Assembly (NCBI GenBank): GCA_049302575.1
Contig: JBAQMG010000090.1
Location: 1-42,822 of the forward strand
Reading direction: 5' to 3'
Length of the DNA: 42,822 nucleotides
From: JBAQMG01 sp049302575
Lineage (GTDB): Bacteria > Bacillota > Desulfitobacteriia > Desulfitobacteriales > Desulfitobacteriaceae
The position numbers and the translations under genes were made by a program. Of this stretch, positions 32,341 to 39,661 are shown piece by piece (position 1 is the stretch's first letter; every line of letters starts with the position of its first letter). The notes beneath the pieces were generated by a model. The model worked only from the letters and a program-made list of their open reading frames with translations, was not told where the DNA came from and searched no databases.

Positions 32341-32883
32341 ATGAATACGAAGAATTTAGCAAAGACAGCGGTTTTTGCAGCTTTGATGTGTCTAGCTGGG
32401 ATGCTTTTACGCTGGGTTTCGCCGGCACTAGTTCCTTTTAGTGTTATGCCATTGATTGTCTATCTTGCGGGGATTATTCTTGGAGCGCGTTATGGGGCGC
32501 TTGCTATGATTGTCTACATAGTGTTAGGTTTGTTTGGTTTGCCTGTTTTTGCATCAGCACCGTTTGCTGGACTGGGCTATATCCTCAAACCGACCTTTGG
32601 CTTTTTAATCGGCTATATAGCCGCTGCCTACGTAGTCGGTTTGATCTATAAGCAGGGAAGTCTTTGGAGAGCGGCGCTGGGTGTTTTCGCCGGACTTGTC
32701 GTGATTTATTTATTTGGGTTAACCTATTTATATGGTATTCTAAACTTGGTTTTACACAAACCAAGTAGTATTACTAAGGTTATGATGATCGGGTTTTTTC
32801 CGTTTATTACCTTTGATTTGATAAAAGCAGCGATCTCGGCTTGGATTGGTAATGAAGTAGTTCGTCGGACCATGAATAATTGA
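32341..32883 (+). CDS. bioY: Biotin transporter BioY (ECF S-component)
   Basis: A 180-residue, about six-helix membrane protein. It carries the BioY pattern PLIVYLAGIILGARYGALAM and FAGLGYILKPTFGFLIGY. It captures biotin and works alone weakly, or with the ECF module at high affinity. AGAGGAGGAG precedes the ATG. Transcription is predicted to be repressed by BirA-biotinoyl-AMP at the operator that overlaps its promoter. The next two genes encode the energising ATPase and EcfT, 18 nt and further downstream, so a BioYMN-like unit is plausible, though the module may serve other S-components too. Confidence 0.93.
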   Translation: MNTKNLAKTAVFAALMCLAGMLLRWVSPALVPFSVMPLIVYLAGIILGARYGALAMIVYIVLGLFGLPVFASAPFAGLGYILKPTFGFLIGYIAAAYVVGLIYKQGSLWRAALGVFAGLVVIYLFGLTYLYGILNLVLHKPSSITKVMMIGFFPFITFDLIKAAISAWIGNEVVRRTMNN

Positions 32884-32901
32884 GATAAGAAGAGGATTAG
32901 G

Positions 32902-34410
32902 ATGCCGTCAAAAGTTTTACGAGTAATCGAACTAAGCTATAGTAATATCATCCGGAAAGTTACTTTTGACTTGTGTCAGGGTGAGATAGTAGCTCTTATG
33001 GGTGAAAACGGCTCGGGTAAATCAACCCTAGCTAAATTACTGACAGGTTTAAAGGAACCTACTACAGGTGAAGTCCAACTTTTCCAGGGTGAGAGTCTAT
33101 GTCCATGGGATACATACCCGCGCTGGCGAGAAGTTGCTCTTGTGGGTCAACACCCACGCCGCCAAACAATCGGGGCTAGTGTGGCTGAGGAACTGGGCTT
33201 TGGTTTGCTTAATCAAGGGTTCTCTGTACAAGAGGTACGGGCTAAAGTTAAAGAGTTAGCCCAATTAGTTGGATTAGAGGGAAAAGAGAATCAATCGCCT
33301 TCGACGTTATCCGGTGGAGAAAGGCAACGCTTAGTCACGGTGGCTATTTTGGCGCTAAATCCAGCTTTTCTTATTTTAGATGAAGCTTTGACAATGCTAG
33401 ACCAAAGGGCTCAAACGCAAATTCTAGCTCTCTTATTTAAAGAACAAAAGAAAATTGGCCAACTCTGGATTACGCATGACCCGGACGTAGCGTGTTTAGC
33501 AAACCGTTTATTGTTAATGAAAAATGGGCATTTAGTCGATGTTGGACATCCAAAGGCCTTAGAGGATCTTGAATTGCGTCGGGAATATGGAATACGACTA
33601 AAAGAAAAGGCGCGTTTCGAGGGGAAGACAACCAATCTACAAAGAATGAGCATGAAGCAGGATCTTGTTCCAGAAGATCCTGGATTCTTTGCACCTCCAG
33701 TGCTTGAATGGAAGGCAGCAGCTTATGGTACTCGATTATTTATTGATAAAGTAGTCAGGGCGGGGGAATATATCGGAATTATGGGCCCGTCCGGGGCAGG
33801 TAAATCTACTATACTAGAGAGTGCGATTGGACTAAATTGCCCATCAGAAGGCAATTTTAGCTCTTTTGGCGAATTAATATCTCAAGCAAACCTCTCATTA
33901 TTGCGCCAGAGAAGTCGTCTAGTTCTTCAAGAGCCAGGTGAATACTTCATTGGTCAGACTGTCTATGATGAAGTATTTTACGGACTTAAACGCCGTAAAA
34001 ACGAAAGTGAAAAAGAAGCAAACCTTAAATACTTATTAAGACAAGGTATTCAGCCCAATTTGGCTTTTAGGTCTCCAGAACGTCTAAGCGGCGGGGAACG
34101 TCAAAGGGTGGCGCTGGCTGCCGCTCTACAGACCATGCCAGAGATCCTTTTGTTAGATGAACCTATGTTGGGACTTGATAGACCAGGACGAGAACTATTA
34201 AATAAGTCTTTGGGCGATCTACATGGAAGGCTGACAGTCCTTTTTGTAAGTCATGATTTAGAGGAAGTTCTAGCATACGCTGACCGTCTGTGGTTAGTTG
34301 AAAACGGCCAAGTAACTTTGGATTGTCCCGCAGAGTCGTGGACTGAGCATCTTCAAAGTTGGCAACAGGCAGGAGTTCGAGTTAACCTAGAAGTGATGCT
34401 TAAACATTAG
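32902..34410 (+). CDS. ecfA: Energy-coupling factor ATPase, EcfA1-EcfA2 fusion
   Basis: A 502-residue protein with two complete ABC ATPase domains. Domain 1 (about 1-225): Walker A GENGSGKST at 34-42, signature LSGGERQR, Walker B LILDEALTMLD (the usual Pro after the catalytic Glu is Ala), H-loop WITHD. Domain 2 (about 262-502): Walker A GPSGAGKST at 295-303, signature LSGGERQR at 395-402, Walker B LLLDEPMLGLD, H-loop FVSHD. In most Firmicutes these are two adjacent genes, ecfA1 and ecfA2, after rplQ; here they are one chain. With EcfT the protein energises vitamin uptake by S-components such as BioY. Confidence 0.92.
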   Translation: MPSKVLRVIELSYSNIIRKVTFDLCQGEIVALMGENGSGKSTLAKLLTGLKEPTTGEVQLFQGESLCPWDTYPRWREVALVGQHPRRQTIGASVAEELGFGLLNQGFSVQEVRAKVKELAQLVGLEGKENQSPSTLSGGERQRLVTVAILALNPAFLILDEALTMLDQRAQTQILALLFKEQKKIGQLWITHDPDVACLANRLLLMKNGHLVDVGHPKALEDLELRREYGIRLKEKARFEGKTTNLQRMSMKQDLVPEDPGFFAPPVLEWKAAAYGTRLFIDKVVRAGEYIGIMGPSGAGKSTILESAIGLNCPSEGNFSSFGELISQANLSLLRQRSRLVLQEPGEYFIGQTVYDEVFYGLKRRKNESEKEANLKYLLRQGIQPNLAFRSPERLSGGERQRVALAAALQTMPEILLLDEPMLGLDRPGRELLNKSLGDLHGRLTVLFVSHDLEEVLAYADRLWLVENGQVTLDCPAESWTEHLQSWQQAGVRVNLEVMLKH

Positions 34411-34471
34411 TAGTGAAAGAAAGGGGAACAGAGAAGAGTAGTCAGAAAACTTATAAAGATCTACTTGGGTT

Positions 34472-34507
34472 ATCTGATCTCTGGCTTCCGATCTCTGACA
34501 TCTGAAA
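34472..34507. repeat. Short-unit repeat tract abutting the ecfT start
   Basis: Units CTGATCTCTGGCTTCC, GATCTCTGACATC and TGAAAG run right up to the GTG start of ecfT. It is the same family as 11158-11195 and (inverted) 11519-11566. It occupies the place where a ribosome binding site would be expected. Confidence 0.55.
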
Positions 34508-35266
34508 GTGGAGAATACTCTCTATTGGCCGGGTACAAGTCCACTGCATGCTCTGGATCCTCGCTTAAAGGTTGGCGGGATGGTTTGGCTATCTTTTTTA
34601 CTTACCATAACAGGAATGCGTGGGTTATTTTTGGCAACTCTGGGTTTAGGAGGAATGATTTGGATAAGTAGGATCCCCCTTCGAATATATCGCTCGGTCG
34701 TGAGTATGTTACTTTGGCTTGCTATATTTTATATTTTGGCGGGTGGCTGGGAATGGGCGGAATCTTGGCGTTTTTGGGAAGGTCATTGGTCACAGGCCGG
34801 TCTATTAGAAGTAGGATTGCTTCTCTGGAGAATTGCCGTTTTGTTTGGCTTGACCCGTTTGTTTGCCGCTGTTACGCCACCGTTGGAGCAAGGTTTAGGA
34901 ATTGCCTACTTTTTTAATCCGCTTACTCGAATAACACCCAAAGCAGCGGATTTTGCCCTTTTACTTACACTTACCTTGCGATTTATACCTCTTTTACTGG
35001 AAGAAATCACCATGATAGGCAAAGCAAGGGCTGCTAAGGGAGTACGACCTTCTTCTTGGCTAGGGCGCAGCAGGGAAATGGTTAATTTACTAAGTACATT
35101 ACTACTATTAAGTTTGCGTCGAGCGGAAGAAGTTGCGGATAATTTGCTTGCCCGGGGCTATGCTAGCGGTCAATATCGAACCCTTAGTACCCAAGAATGG
35201 AGTGCTAGGGATAGTTGGGCGGTCTTGATTATTGGGATAGGTGGGATAGGGTTAATTATTCTTTGA
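34508..35266 (+). CDS. ecfT: ECF transporter transmembrane subunit EcfT
   Basis: A 252-residue membrane protein with about five helices. It starts with the typical periplasmic-side motif TSPLHALDPRLKV. The two coupling-helix Ala-Arg motifs are KARAAKGVRPSS and LLARGYASG; they dock onto the ATPases. Start choice: an in-frame stop at 34496 leaves only CTG 34502 and GTG 34508; no Shine-Dalgarno precedes either, because a repeat tract fills that position. An AAAGGGG stretch lies about 85 nt upstream without a usable start. Confidence 0.88.
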   Translation: MENTLYWPGTSPLHALDPRLKVGGMVWLSFLLTITGMRGLFLATLGLGGMIWISRIPLRIYRSVVSMLLWLAIFYILAGGWEWAESWRFWEGHWSQAGLLEVGLLLWRIAVLFGLTRLFAAVTPPLEQGLGIAYFFNPLTRITPKAADFALLLTLTLRFIPLLLEEITMIGKARAAKGVRPSSWLGRSREMVNLLSTLLLLSLRRAEEVADNLLARGYASGQYRTLSTQEWSARDSWAVLIIGIGGIGLIIL

Positions 35267-35333
35267 AGTTAATTTAGTTATAGAGGTGCAGAGATCGTAT
35301 CCTCGCACAATGGGAAATGATTCTGATAAATCA

Positions 35334-35372
35334 GAAAGGGGAGTCCTTCGTCAACTGGAGGAATCCCCTTTC
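35334..35372 (+). terminator. Hairpin after ecfT, possible terminator
   Basis: A perfect 9-bp stem, GAAAGGGGA (35334-35342) with TCCCCTTTC (35364-35372), plus some inner TCC/GGA pairing. There is no T-run, so termination strength is uncertain. Confidence 0.5.
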
Positions 35373-35477
35373 GCTATGGTCTAGGCTGACGGCAGTAAAG
35401 TCCAGCACGTTTGGGATCCTGTGAATCTCAAGTGAAGACGGAATTAAATCAGGATACTGCATTGGAGTGATTGATAA

Positions 35478-35749
35478 ATGATGATTAAACCCACAACTGC
35501 TCTGAGAACGGAACTTCGTGAAATAACAAGAATATACAAAGAAAAGTCTGAGCCTGTTTATTTAACCAAAAACGGCGAGGGTGAACTGGTTGTCATGAGC
35601 ATTGCTGCGTATGAACGGAGAGAAACGATGCTCTCAACCTGAGAGCTAAACTGTTGGAAGCGGAGCAGCAGCGCCTTAGCGGAGCTCCAACTTACACAAC
35701 AGATGACGTGAGGGAGTATATCAGGGGTTTGCACAATGAGCAAGCATAG
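35478..35749 (+). pseudogene. Phd/YefM-family antitoxin, frameshifted
   Basis: The first frame gives MMIKPTTALRTELREITRIY and YLTKNGEGELVVMSIAAYER, a typical Phd/YefM DNA-binding domain, but stops at TGA 35640 after 54 residues. The family's C-terminal part (NLRAKLLEAEQQRLSGAPTY, TTDDVREYIRGL) continues in the -1 frame from 35636 to TAG 35749. A duplicated CT/TC in CTCTC at 35631-35635 explains the shift: removing two bases restores one 89-residue frame. The tail is the part that normally neutralises the toxin. ATTGGAGTGA precedes ATG 35478; ATG 35481 is also possible. The toxin start overlaps its end by 14 nt. Confidence 0.85.
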
Positions 35750-36044
35750 AATTACGATATTGCAAGTTGCTCGTGAGGACATTGCTGAAATATATTTTTA
35801 CATTGCGACGGACAGTCCGAAATTGTCGCTTGCAATGATCGACAAGATTGCAGACAAAATCGATACATTTGCAAAGTTTCCACTTGTCGGAAAAATTGTA
35901 CCAGACAATGAGTTGGCGAAACAGGAATACCGTAGGCTGATTATCGACAGCTACATTGCTTTTTATAAGGTGATTGGTGACGGGGTCGTAGTGTATAGAG
36001 TGTTGCACGGAATGCGGGATTATCCCGATTTACTAATTTACTAA
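35736..36044 (+). CDS. RelE/ParE-superfamily toxin
   Basis: A 102-residue protein of ParE type: ILQVAREDIAEIYFYIATDS at the N-terminus, then REYRRLIIDSYIAFYKV-like strands (seen as QEYRRLIIDSYIAFYKV) and VVYRVLHGMRDYPDLLIY at the end, all family features. ParE proteins poison gyrase and RelE proteins cut mRNA; the sequence is closer to ParE, but the target cannot be fixed here. The frame is intact although its antitoxin is frameshifted. It overlaps the antitoxin 3' end, as in functional modules. Confidence 0.85.
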   Translation: MSKHRITILQVAREDIAEIYFYIATDSPKLSLAMIDKIADKIDTFAKFPLVGKIVPDNELAKQEYRRLIIDSYIAFYKVIGDGVVVYRVLHGMRDYPDLLIY

Positions 36045-36113
36045 AATAATACACGGTATGTCAAAACAATCGGCAAGAGTAAACGAATGCTTTTGACGGT
36101 TGTTACTTCCTCT

Positions 36114-36146
36114 TTACCTGAAGCTTGCGGCCAAGCTATAAGGTAA
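36114..36146 (+). terminator. Hairpin before truA
   Basis: Outer stem TTACCT/AGGTAA (36114-36119 with 36141-36146) and inner stem AGCTTG/CAAGCT (36122-36127 with 36132-36137) with a CGGC loop. A weak T-rich region follows. It may end toxin transcription. Confidence 0.4.
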
Positions 36147-36188
36147 GATATATTTGTGCTAGAACGTTTTTCTAAATGGGAGATATTG

Positions 36189-37010
36189 ATGCGTAATATT
36201 CGGTTGATCGTAGCCTATGATGGTACAAGTTATCATGGTTTTCAACGCCAGCTGGACTTTCATGGTCCTACTATTCAAGGAACCCTTGAAAAGGTTTGGC
36301 AGGCTCTGACTGAGGAGGAGATAAGGATGTATACAGCGGGCAGGACGGATGCCGGAGTTCATGCCGCTGGGCAAGTCGTTAATTTTAAATCTCAGGTTAA
36401 TATCCCGGCAGAGAAAATCCCCAAGGCTTTTAATAGCATTTTACCAAGAGAAATTCGGATTTTAAAGGCTCAAGACGAAACGGAGAATTTTAATGCTAGG
36501 ATATCAGCTCAATGGAAACGCTATGATTATCGAATTGACAATAGACGCATTCTCGATGTTTTTAAACGGCTTTATACTTTGCACGAACCTATAACATTGG
36601 ATGTAAGCAGGATGCAGTCTGCCGCTAGTTGTCTTGAAGGTCGTCATAACTTTAAGGCTTTTGCAGCTGCAGGTAACTCAAGTAAAACCTTTGAACGTAC
36701 ACTCTACTGTTGCCAGGTACAGGAAGAAGGAGATTTATTAAGGATAACCTGTATCGGAGATGGGTTCCTGTATAAAATGGTGCGCATTATAGTGGGAACA
36801 TTGCTACAAGTAGGAAAGGGTAGATTGGACGTTGCGGAGATGCCTCAACTTTTGGCTAATCAGGAACGAAGACGGGCACCGATTGTAGCTCTTGCTCAGG
36901 GATTAACCCTTACTTACGTACACTATGGAGAGGAAAGTCCTTGGCAGGTGTACCCAGAGTTACGCAGTGGATTATTATTGAACAATAAAAACGTTAACAA
37001 TAAAAGTTGA
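36189..37010 (+). CDS. truA: tRNA pseudouridine(38-40) synthase TruA
   Basis: A 273-residue enzyme that makes pseudouridine at positions 38-40 of the tRNA anticodon arm. It begins MRNIRLIVAYDGTSYHGFQR. The catalytic Asp is D54 in GRTDAGVHA, and the GDGFLYKMVRIIVGTLLQVG segment is conserved. The open frame reaches GTG 36156, but GGGAGA at 36178-36183 and the conserved N-terminus select ATG 36189. The truA-rplM-rpsI order is typical of Firmicutes. Its stop codon TGA is embedded in the -35 box of the rplM promoter. Confidence 0.96.
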   Translation: MRNIRLIVAYDGTSYHGFQRQLDFHGPTIQGTLEKVWQALTEEEIRMYTAGRTDAGVHAAGQVVNFKSQVNIPAEKIPKAFNSILPREIRILKAQDETENFNARISAQWKRYDYRIDNRRILDVFKRLYTLHEPITLDVSRMQSAASCLEGRHNFKAFAAAGNSSKTFERTLYCCQVQEEGDLLRITCIGDGFLYKMVRIIVGTLLQVGKGRLDVAEMPQLLANQERRRAPIVALAQGLTLTYVHYGEESPWQVYPELRSGLLLNNKNVNNKS

Positions 37011-37035
37011 CAGTACTCGTGAGTTTAGGTAAAAT
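37007..37035 (+). promoter_or_regulatory. Sigma-A promoter for rplM-rpsI
   Basis: A perfect TTGACA (37007-37012), 17 nt, then TAAAAT (37030-37035). The -35 box includes the truA stop codon. It is about 125 nt before rplM, leaving room for a leader RNA. Confidence 0.85.
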
Positions 37036-37041
37036 GTCCTT

Positions 37042-37155
37042 ATGAGTCTTTATGTCTTGTCATGTGATTGAGCCCCACAGACTTGAACATTTGCCGTGAG
37101 TGTGCCTGAGCCCCACATAGACGGAAAAGACATGGAAATTAGATCTATGGAGGGA
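37042..37155 (+). ncRNA. Probable L13 leader RNA
   Basis: The transcribed region before rplM is structured and contains TGAGCCCCACA twice (37069-37079 and 37107-37117), with flanking GTCT/AGAC pairings. Firmicutes rplM genes commonly carry an L13 leader that binds L13 for autoregulation. Position fits, but I assign the family by context and could not match every helix. Boundaries are approximate. Confidence 0.55.
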
Positions 37156-37160
37156 AAAAA

Positions 37161-37598
37161 ATGTCCACTTTCTTTGCGAAAGCAAACGACATTGAGCGCA
37201 AATGGCTAGTCATTGACGCTGCTGGAATTCCTTTGGGTCGTGTAGCCACTGAAGCAGCACGTCTCCTTAGGGGTAAACATAAACCTATTTTTACTACTAA
37301 TGTAGATACAGGGGATCATGTTATCATCATAAATGCTGAGAAAACAGTTCTGACAGGTAATAAATTGAATACCAAACTTTATCGCCATCATTCAGGATAT
37401 CCTGGTGGTCTTAAAGAAGTTCCTTATAAAAATTTAATGCAGAACATGCCTGAGAGGGCGATGGAACATGCGATTAAAGGAATGCTTCCTCACAATAAAC
37501 TGGGCGCGCAAATGTATACGAAATTAAAGGTTTACAAAGGTGGAACACATCCCCATCTGGCGCAACAGCCCGAAATCTGGACCATCCAGTCATTATAG
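37161..37598 (+). CDS. rplM: 50S ribosomal protein L13
   Basis: A 145-residue L13: ERKWLVIDAAGIPLGRVATE at the start, then LLRGKHKPIFTTNVDTGDHV, LYRHHSGYPGGLKEV and the C-terminal MLPHNKLGAQMYTKLKVYKG. It is an early 50S assembly protein. ATGGAGGG precedes the ATG. It forms the conserved pair with rpsI. Confidence 0.98.
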   Translation: MSTFFAKANDIERKWLVIDAAGIPLGRVATEAARLLRGKHKPIFTTNVDTGDHVIIINAEKTVLTGNKLNTKLYRHHSGYPGGLKEVPYKNLMQNMPERAMEHAIKGMLPHNKLGAQMYTKLKVYKGGTHPHLAQQPEIWTIQSL

Positions 37599-37616
37599 GA
37601 AGGAGGAAGAAAATTA

Positions 37617-38012
37617 ATGTCAGCACAGTTACAATATGCAGCTACAGGTCGTCGAAAGAATGCCGTGGCTAGAGTTCGTCTTCTCGCTGGGCAAGGTAAT
37701 TTTTCTATAAATAAGAGGGGCTTAGCTGAATATTTCGGTAAAAAAACCTTAGAAATGATCGTTCAGCAACCTTTAGATATTACCGAAAATCTTGGTAAAT
37801 ACGATATTATCGCTTTAGTACATGGTGGAGGAAATTCGGGACAAGCTGGAGCTTTGAGATTAGGAATTGCTCGGGCTCTATTGAAGGCTGATATCAGTTT
37901 AAGACCCGCTCTGAAACGCGCTGGGTTCCTTACACGTGATCCCCGCATGAAGGAACGTCGTAAATACGGTTTGAAGAAAGCCCGTAAGGCTCCACAATTT
38001 TCGAAACGTTAA
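37617..38012 (+). CDS. rpsI: 30S ribosomal protein S9
   Basis: A 131-residue S9 with the family pattern YAATGRRKNAVARVRL, VHGGGNSGQAGALRLGIARA and the basic tail ERRKYGLKKARKAPQFSKR, whose C-terminal Arg touches P-site tRNA. GGAAGGAGGAAG precedes the ATG. A strong terminator follows. Confidence 0.98.
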   Translation: MSAQLQYAATGRRKNAVARVRLLAGQGNFSINKRGLAEYFGKKTLEMIVQQPLDITENLGKYDIIALVHGGGNSGQAGALRLGIARALLKADISLRPALKRAGFLTRDPRMKERRKYGLKKARKAPQFSKR

Positions 38013-38065
38013 GTTATTTGGCTTTAGAGAGTTAGAAAAAAAGAAATTTGAAATGACACATAAAC

Positions 38066-38096
38066 AAAAGGAAGGGAATACATCCCTTCCTTTTGC
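38066..38096 (+). terminator. Strong intrinsic terminator after rpsI
   Basis: A perfect 12-bp stem, AAAAGGAAGGGA (38066-38077) with TCCCTTCCTTTT (38083-38094), and a 5-nt loop ATACA. It isolates cwlD from the ribosomal unit. The A/T ends also make it usable from the other direction. Confidence 0.9.
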
Positions 38097-38148
38097 TATT
38101 CTATTTTTAAGTATAAACTTTGGTTCAACCTAAGAACAACTGTTTAAC

Positions 38149-38177
38149 GCATATTCTGCAAATCCTTCCCATATGGT
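38149..38177 (+). promoter_or_regulatory. Sigma-E-type sporulation promoter for cwlD
   Basis: GCATATT (38149-38155), 14 nt, CATATGGT (38170-38177). This matches the mother-cell sigma-E pattern (kmATATT, 14-15 nt, CATAnnnT) and lies 31 nt before cwlD. Bacillus cwlD is known to be transcribed during sporulation, which supports the call. Confidence 0.65.
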
Positions 38178-38207
38178 AAAGCGAGGATAGTGTGAAGGAG
38201 GATTGGC

Positions 38208-38945
38208 ATGAAACTAGGGAACTGGAAGCAAAGAGCAAGACGAAATCTTATCATCTTAAGCTTTATTTTGCTCGTATTACTCTGCACAGGGTTAGTCTGG
38301 AAACTTAGTCATAAAGATCAGAAGATTTGGAGTTGGAGTATAGGAAGTAAAGTTGTAGTTATCGATGCAGGACATGGTGGTGTAGATCCCGGTGCTGTTA
38401 GTAAAAACAAAGTTTTGGAGAAAGATATTACTTTGGCAGTTTCCAAGATACTCAAGAATTTTGTTCAACAGGGTGGGGGCAAGGCGATTATGGTTCGGGA
38501 TGATGATCGAGATTTGGGGACAGCAGAGGGGCTTTTGAAACGTAAGCGCGAGGATCTAGCACAACGACTTCAGTTAGCCTTGGATTCTCAAGCTGATGTG
38601 TACTTAAGTATTCATGCAAATAGCTTCCCTAATGAAAAATTGAGTGGTCCGCAAGTCTTTTACTACGCTGATTCCCCGAACAGTAAAGTTCTAGCCCAGT
38701 CAATGCAGCAAAGCTTAAACCAGATGGTTAATGGCAAAAGAGTGGCTAAAGGAAATAAGGAGTTATTCATTTTGAAAAAGGCTCGGCAGGCATCTGTGAC
38801 GATTGAATTGGGTTTTCTCTCGAATCAGGCTGAAGAGGGTCTCTTAAAAGATCCCCAATATCAGCAAAAATTAGCGTGGTCTATTTATCAAGGGTTAGGT
38901 GAGTATTATGATAAGGTACAAGATAATTTTAAAATCGTAAACTAG
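38208..38945 (+). CDS. cwlD: N-acetylmuramoyl-L-alanine amidase CwlD
   Basis: A 245-residue Amidase_3 enzyme. A signal anchor (about 15-33) directs it across the mother-cell or forespore membrane. The zinc-binding and catalytic residues are H56 (DAGHGG), E71, H136 (SIHAN) and E200 (IELGFLS). CwlD strips peptides from muramic acid so that PdaA can form muramic-delta-lactam in spore cortex, which germination enzymes require. GAAGGAGG precedes ATG 38208, with a sigma-E-like promoter upstream. Its position after rplM-rpsI is as in Bacillus. Confidence 0.94.
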   Translation: MKLGNWKQRARRNLIILSFILLVLLCTGLVWKLSHKDQKIWSWSIGSKVVVIDAGHGGVDPGAVSKNKVLEKDITLAVSKILKNFVQQGGGKAIMVRDDDRDLGTAEGLLKRKREDLAQRLQLALDSQADVYLSIHANSFPNEKLSGPQVFYYADSPNSKVLAQSMQQSLNQMVNGKRVAKGNKELFILKKARQASVTIELGFLSNQAEEGLLKDPQYQQKLAWSIYQGLGEYYDKVQDNFKIVN

Positions 38946-39031
38946 CATAAACTAGAACATTTTAAGCGTAAAGCAGGGGATTTTCCTTAAGACCACGAAT
39001 TATGTATTATATTGAATGGGGGGAATTAAAA

Positions 39032-39661
39032 GTGATCGTCCTGCCAGTGCTTCTTTTTATTTTTGGTATGTTGTTTATACTATTGGGTTGGCGTTGGCAA
39101 AATCCCCCCAGTAAAGAAATTTTAATTGTTTTAAAAGGGATGGCACACTTAAAACGCGAAATAAACAGATTAGAAGAGATAGTGAAGATCATAGATAAAA
39201 AAGTAGATAATAAAGCGCAAGGATTGACTCCGGAGAGTCCTGAATGGCGAAGAATCGAAACCAAATTACTCGAAATTAGCAGGCCGCGAAAATCGGAGCT
39301 CCTTCCAGAAATCGCTAAACTATTACGAGAAAATCTAATTGAAGATAACAGAGATACAAACAGAGATACAAACAGAGATACAAACAGAGATGCGAATAGA
39401 ACGGCACGGGATCCGCGATTAGCTGCGTATAGTAAAAAAGATACAGCTGTCGAGGAAAGTGAGGGACAGGTTTTTAACGCGATGAATTCGGAAAACAGAA
39501 ATAAAGAACATAATTGGGACACCTTACCGGAAAAATATCGGCGGGTATTAGAACTTGCTCAATATGACTTTTCAGTTCAGGAAATTTCTAAACGCCTGGG
39601 AATAAGTCAGGATGCCGTCATGATGGTTGCACGGACTCATCAAAGAGGGGGGAAGGCATGA
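39032..39661 (+). CDS. Membrane-anchored protein with C-terminal helix-turn-helix (DUF6115-like)
   Basis: About 209 residues. An N-terminal transmembrane helix (VLPVLLFIFGMLFILLGW) is followed by a charged helical, probably coiled-coil segment (KREINRLEEIVKIIDKK), a linker with four tandem NRDT/NRDA repeats, and a C-terminal HTH resembling sigma region 4 (YDFSVQEISKRLGISQDAVM). Function unknown; the layout suggests a membrane-tethered regulator or scaffold. Start choice: GGGGGG at 39018-39023 sits 8 nt before GTG 39032, while ATG 39002 has no ribosome binding site. It overlaps the next gene by 4 nt (ATGA). Confidence 0.75.
   Translation: MIVLPVLLFIFGMLFILLGWRWQNPPSKEILIVLKGMAHLKREINRLEEIVKIIDKKVDNKAQGLTPESPEWRRIETKLLEISRPRKSELLPEIAKLLRENLIEDNRDTNRDTNRDTNRDANRTARDPRLAAYSKKDTAVEESEGQVFNAMNSENRNKEHNWDTLPEKYRRVLELAQYDFSVQEISKRLGISQDAVMMVARTHQRGGKA
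39347..39394 (+). repeat. 12-bp tandem repeat within a coding region (4 copies)
   Basis: Three exact copies of AACAGAGATACA and a fourth with two changes at its end encode Asn-Arg-Asp-Thr units. Because the unit is a multiple of three, slippage would change linker length without breaking the frame. Confidence 0.9.

Noticed and set aside
34465..34671. 68-codon + strand frame overlapping the ecfT start
   Set aside because: It has no domain resemblance, and the ecfT frame in the same region has clear EcfT motifs.
39347..39394. Possible CRISPR-like array
   Set aside because: Units are 12 bp, directly adjacent, without spacers, and in frame inside a gene.
39007..39522. 171-codon minus-strand frame with repeated LFVSLFVSLFVS
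   Set aside because: It is antisense to the NRDT repeat gene; the apparent repeat is only the complement of the 12-bp tandem units.
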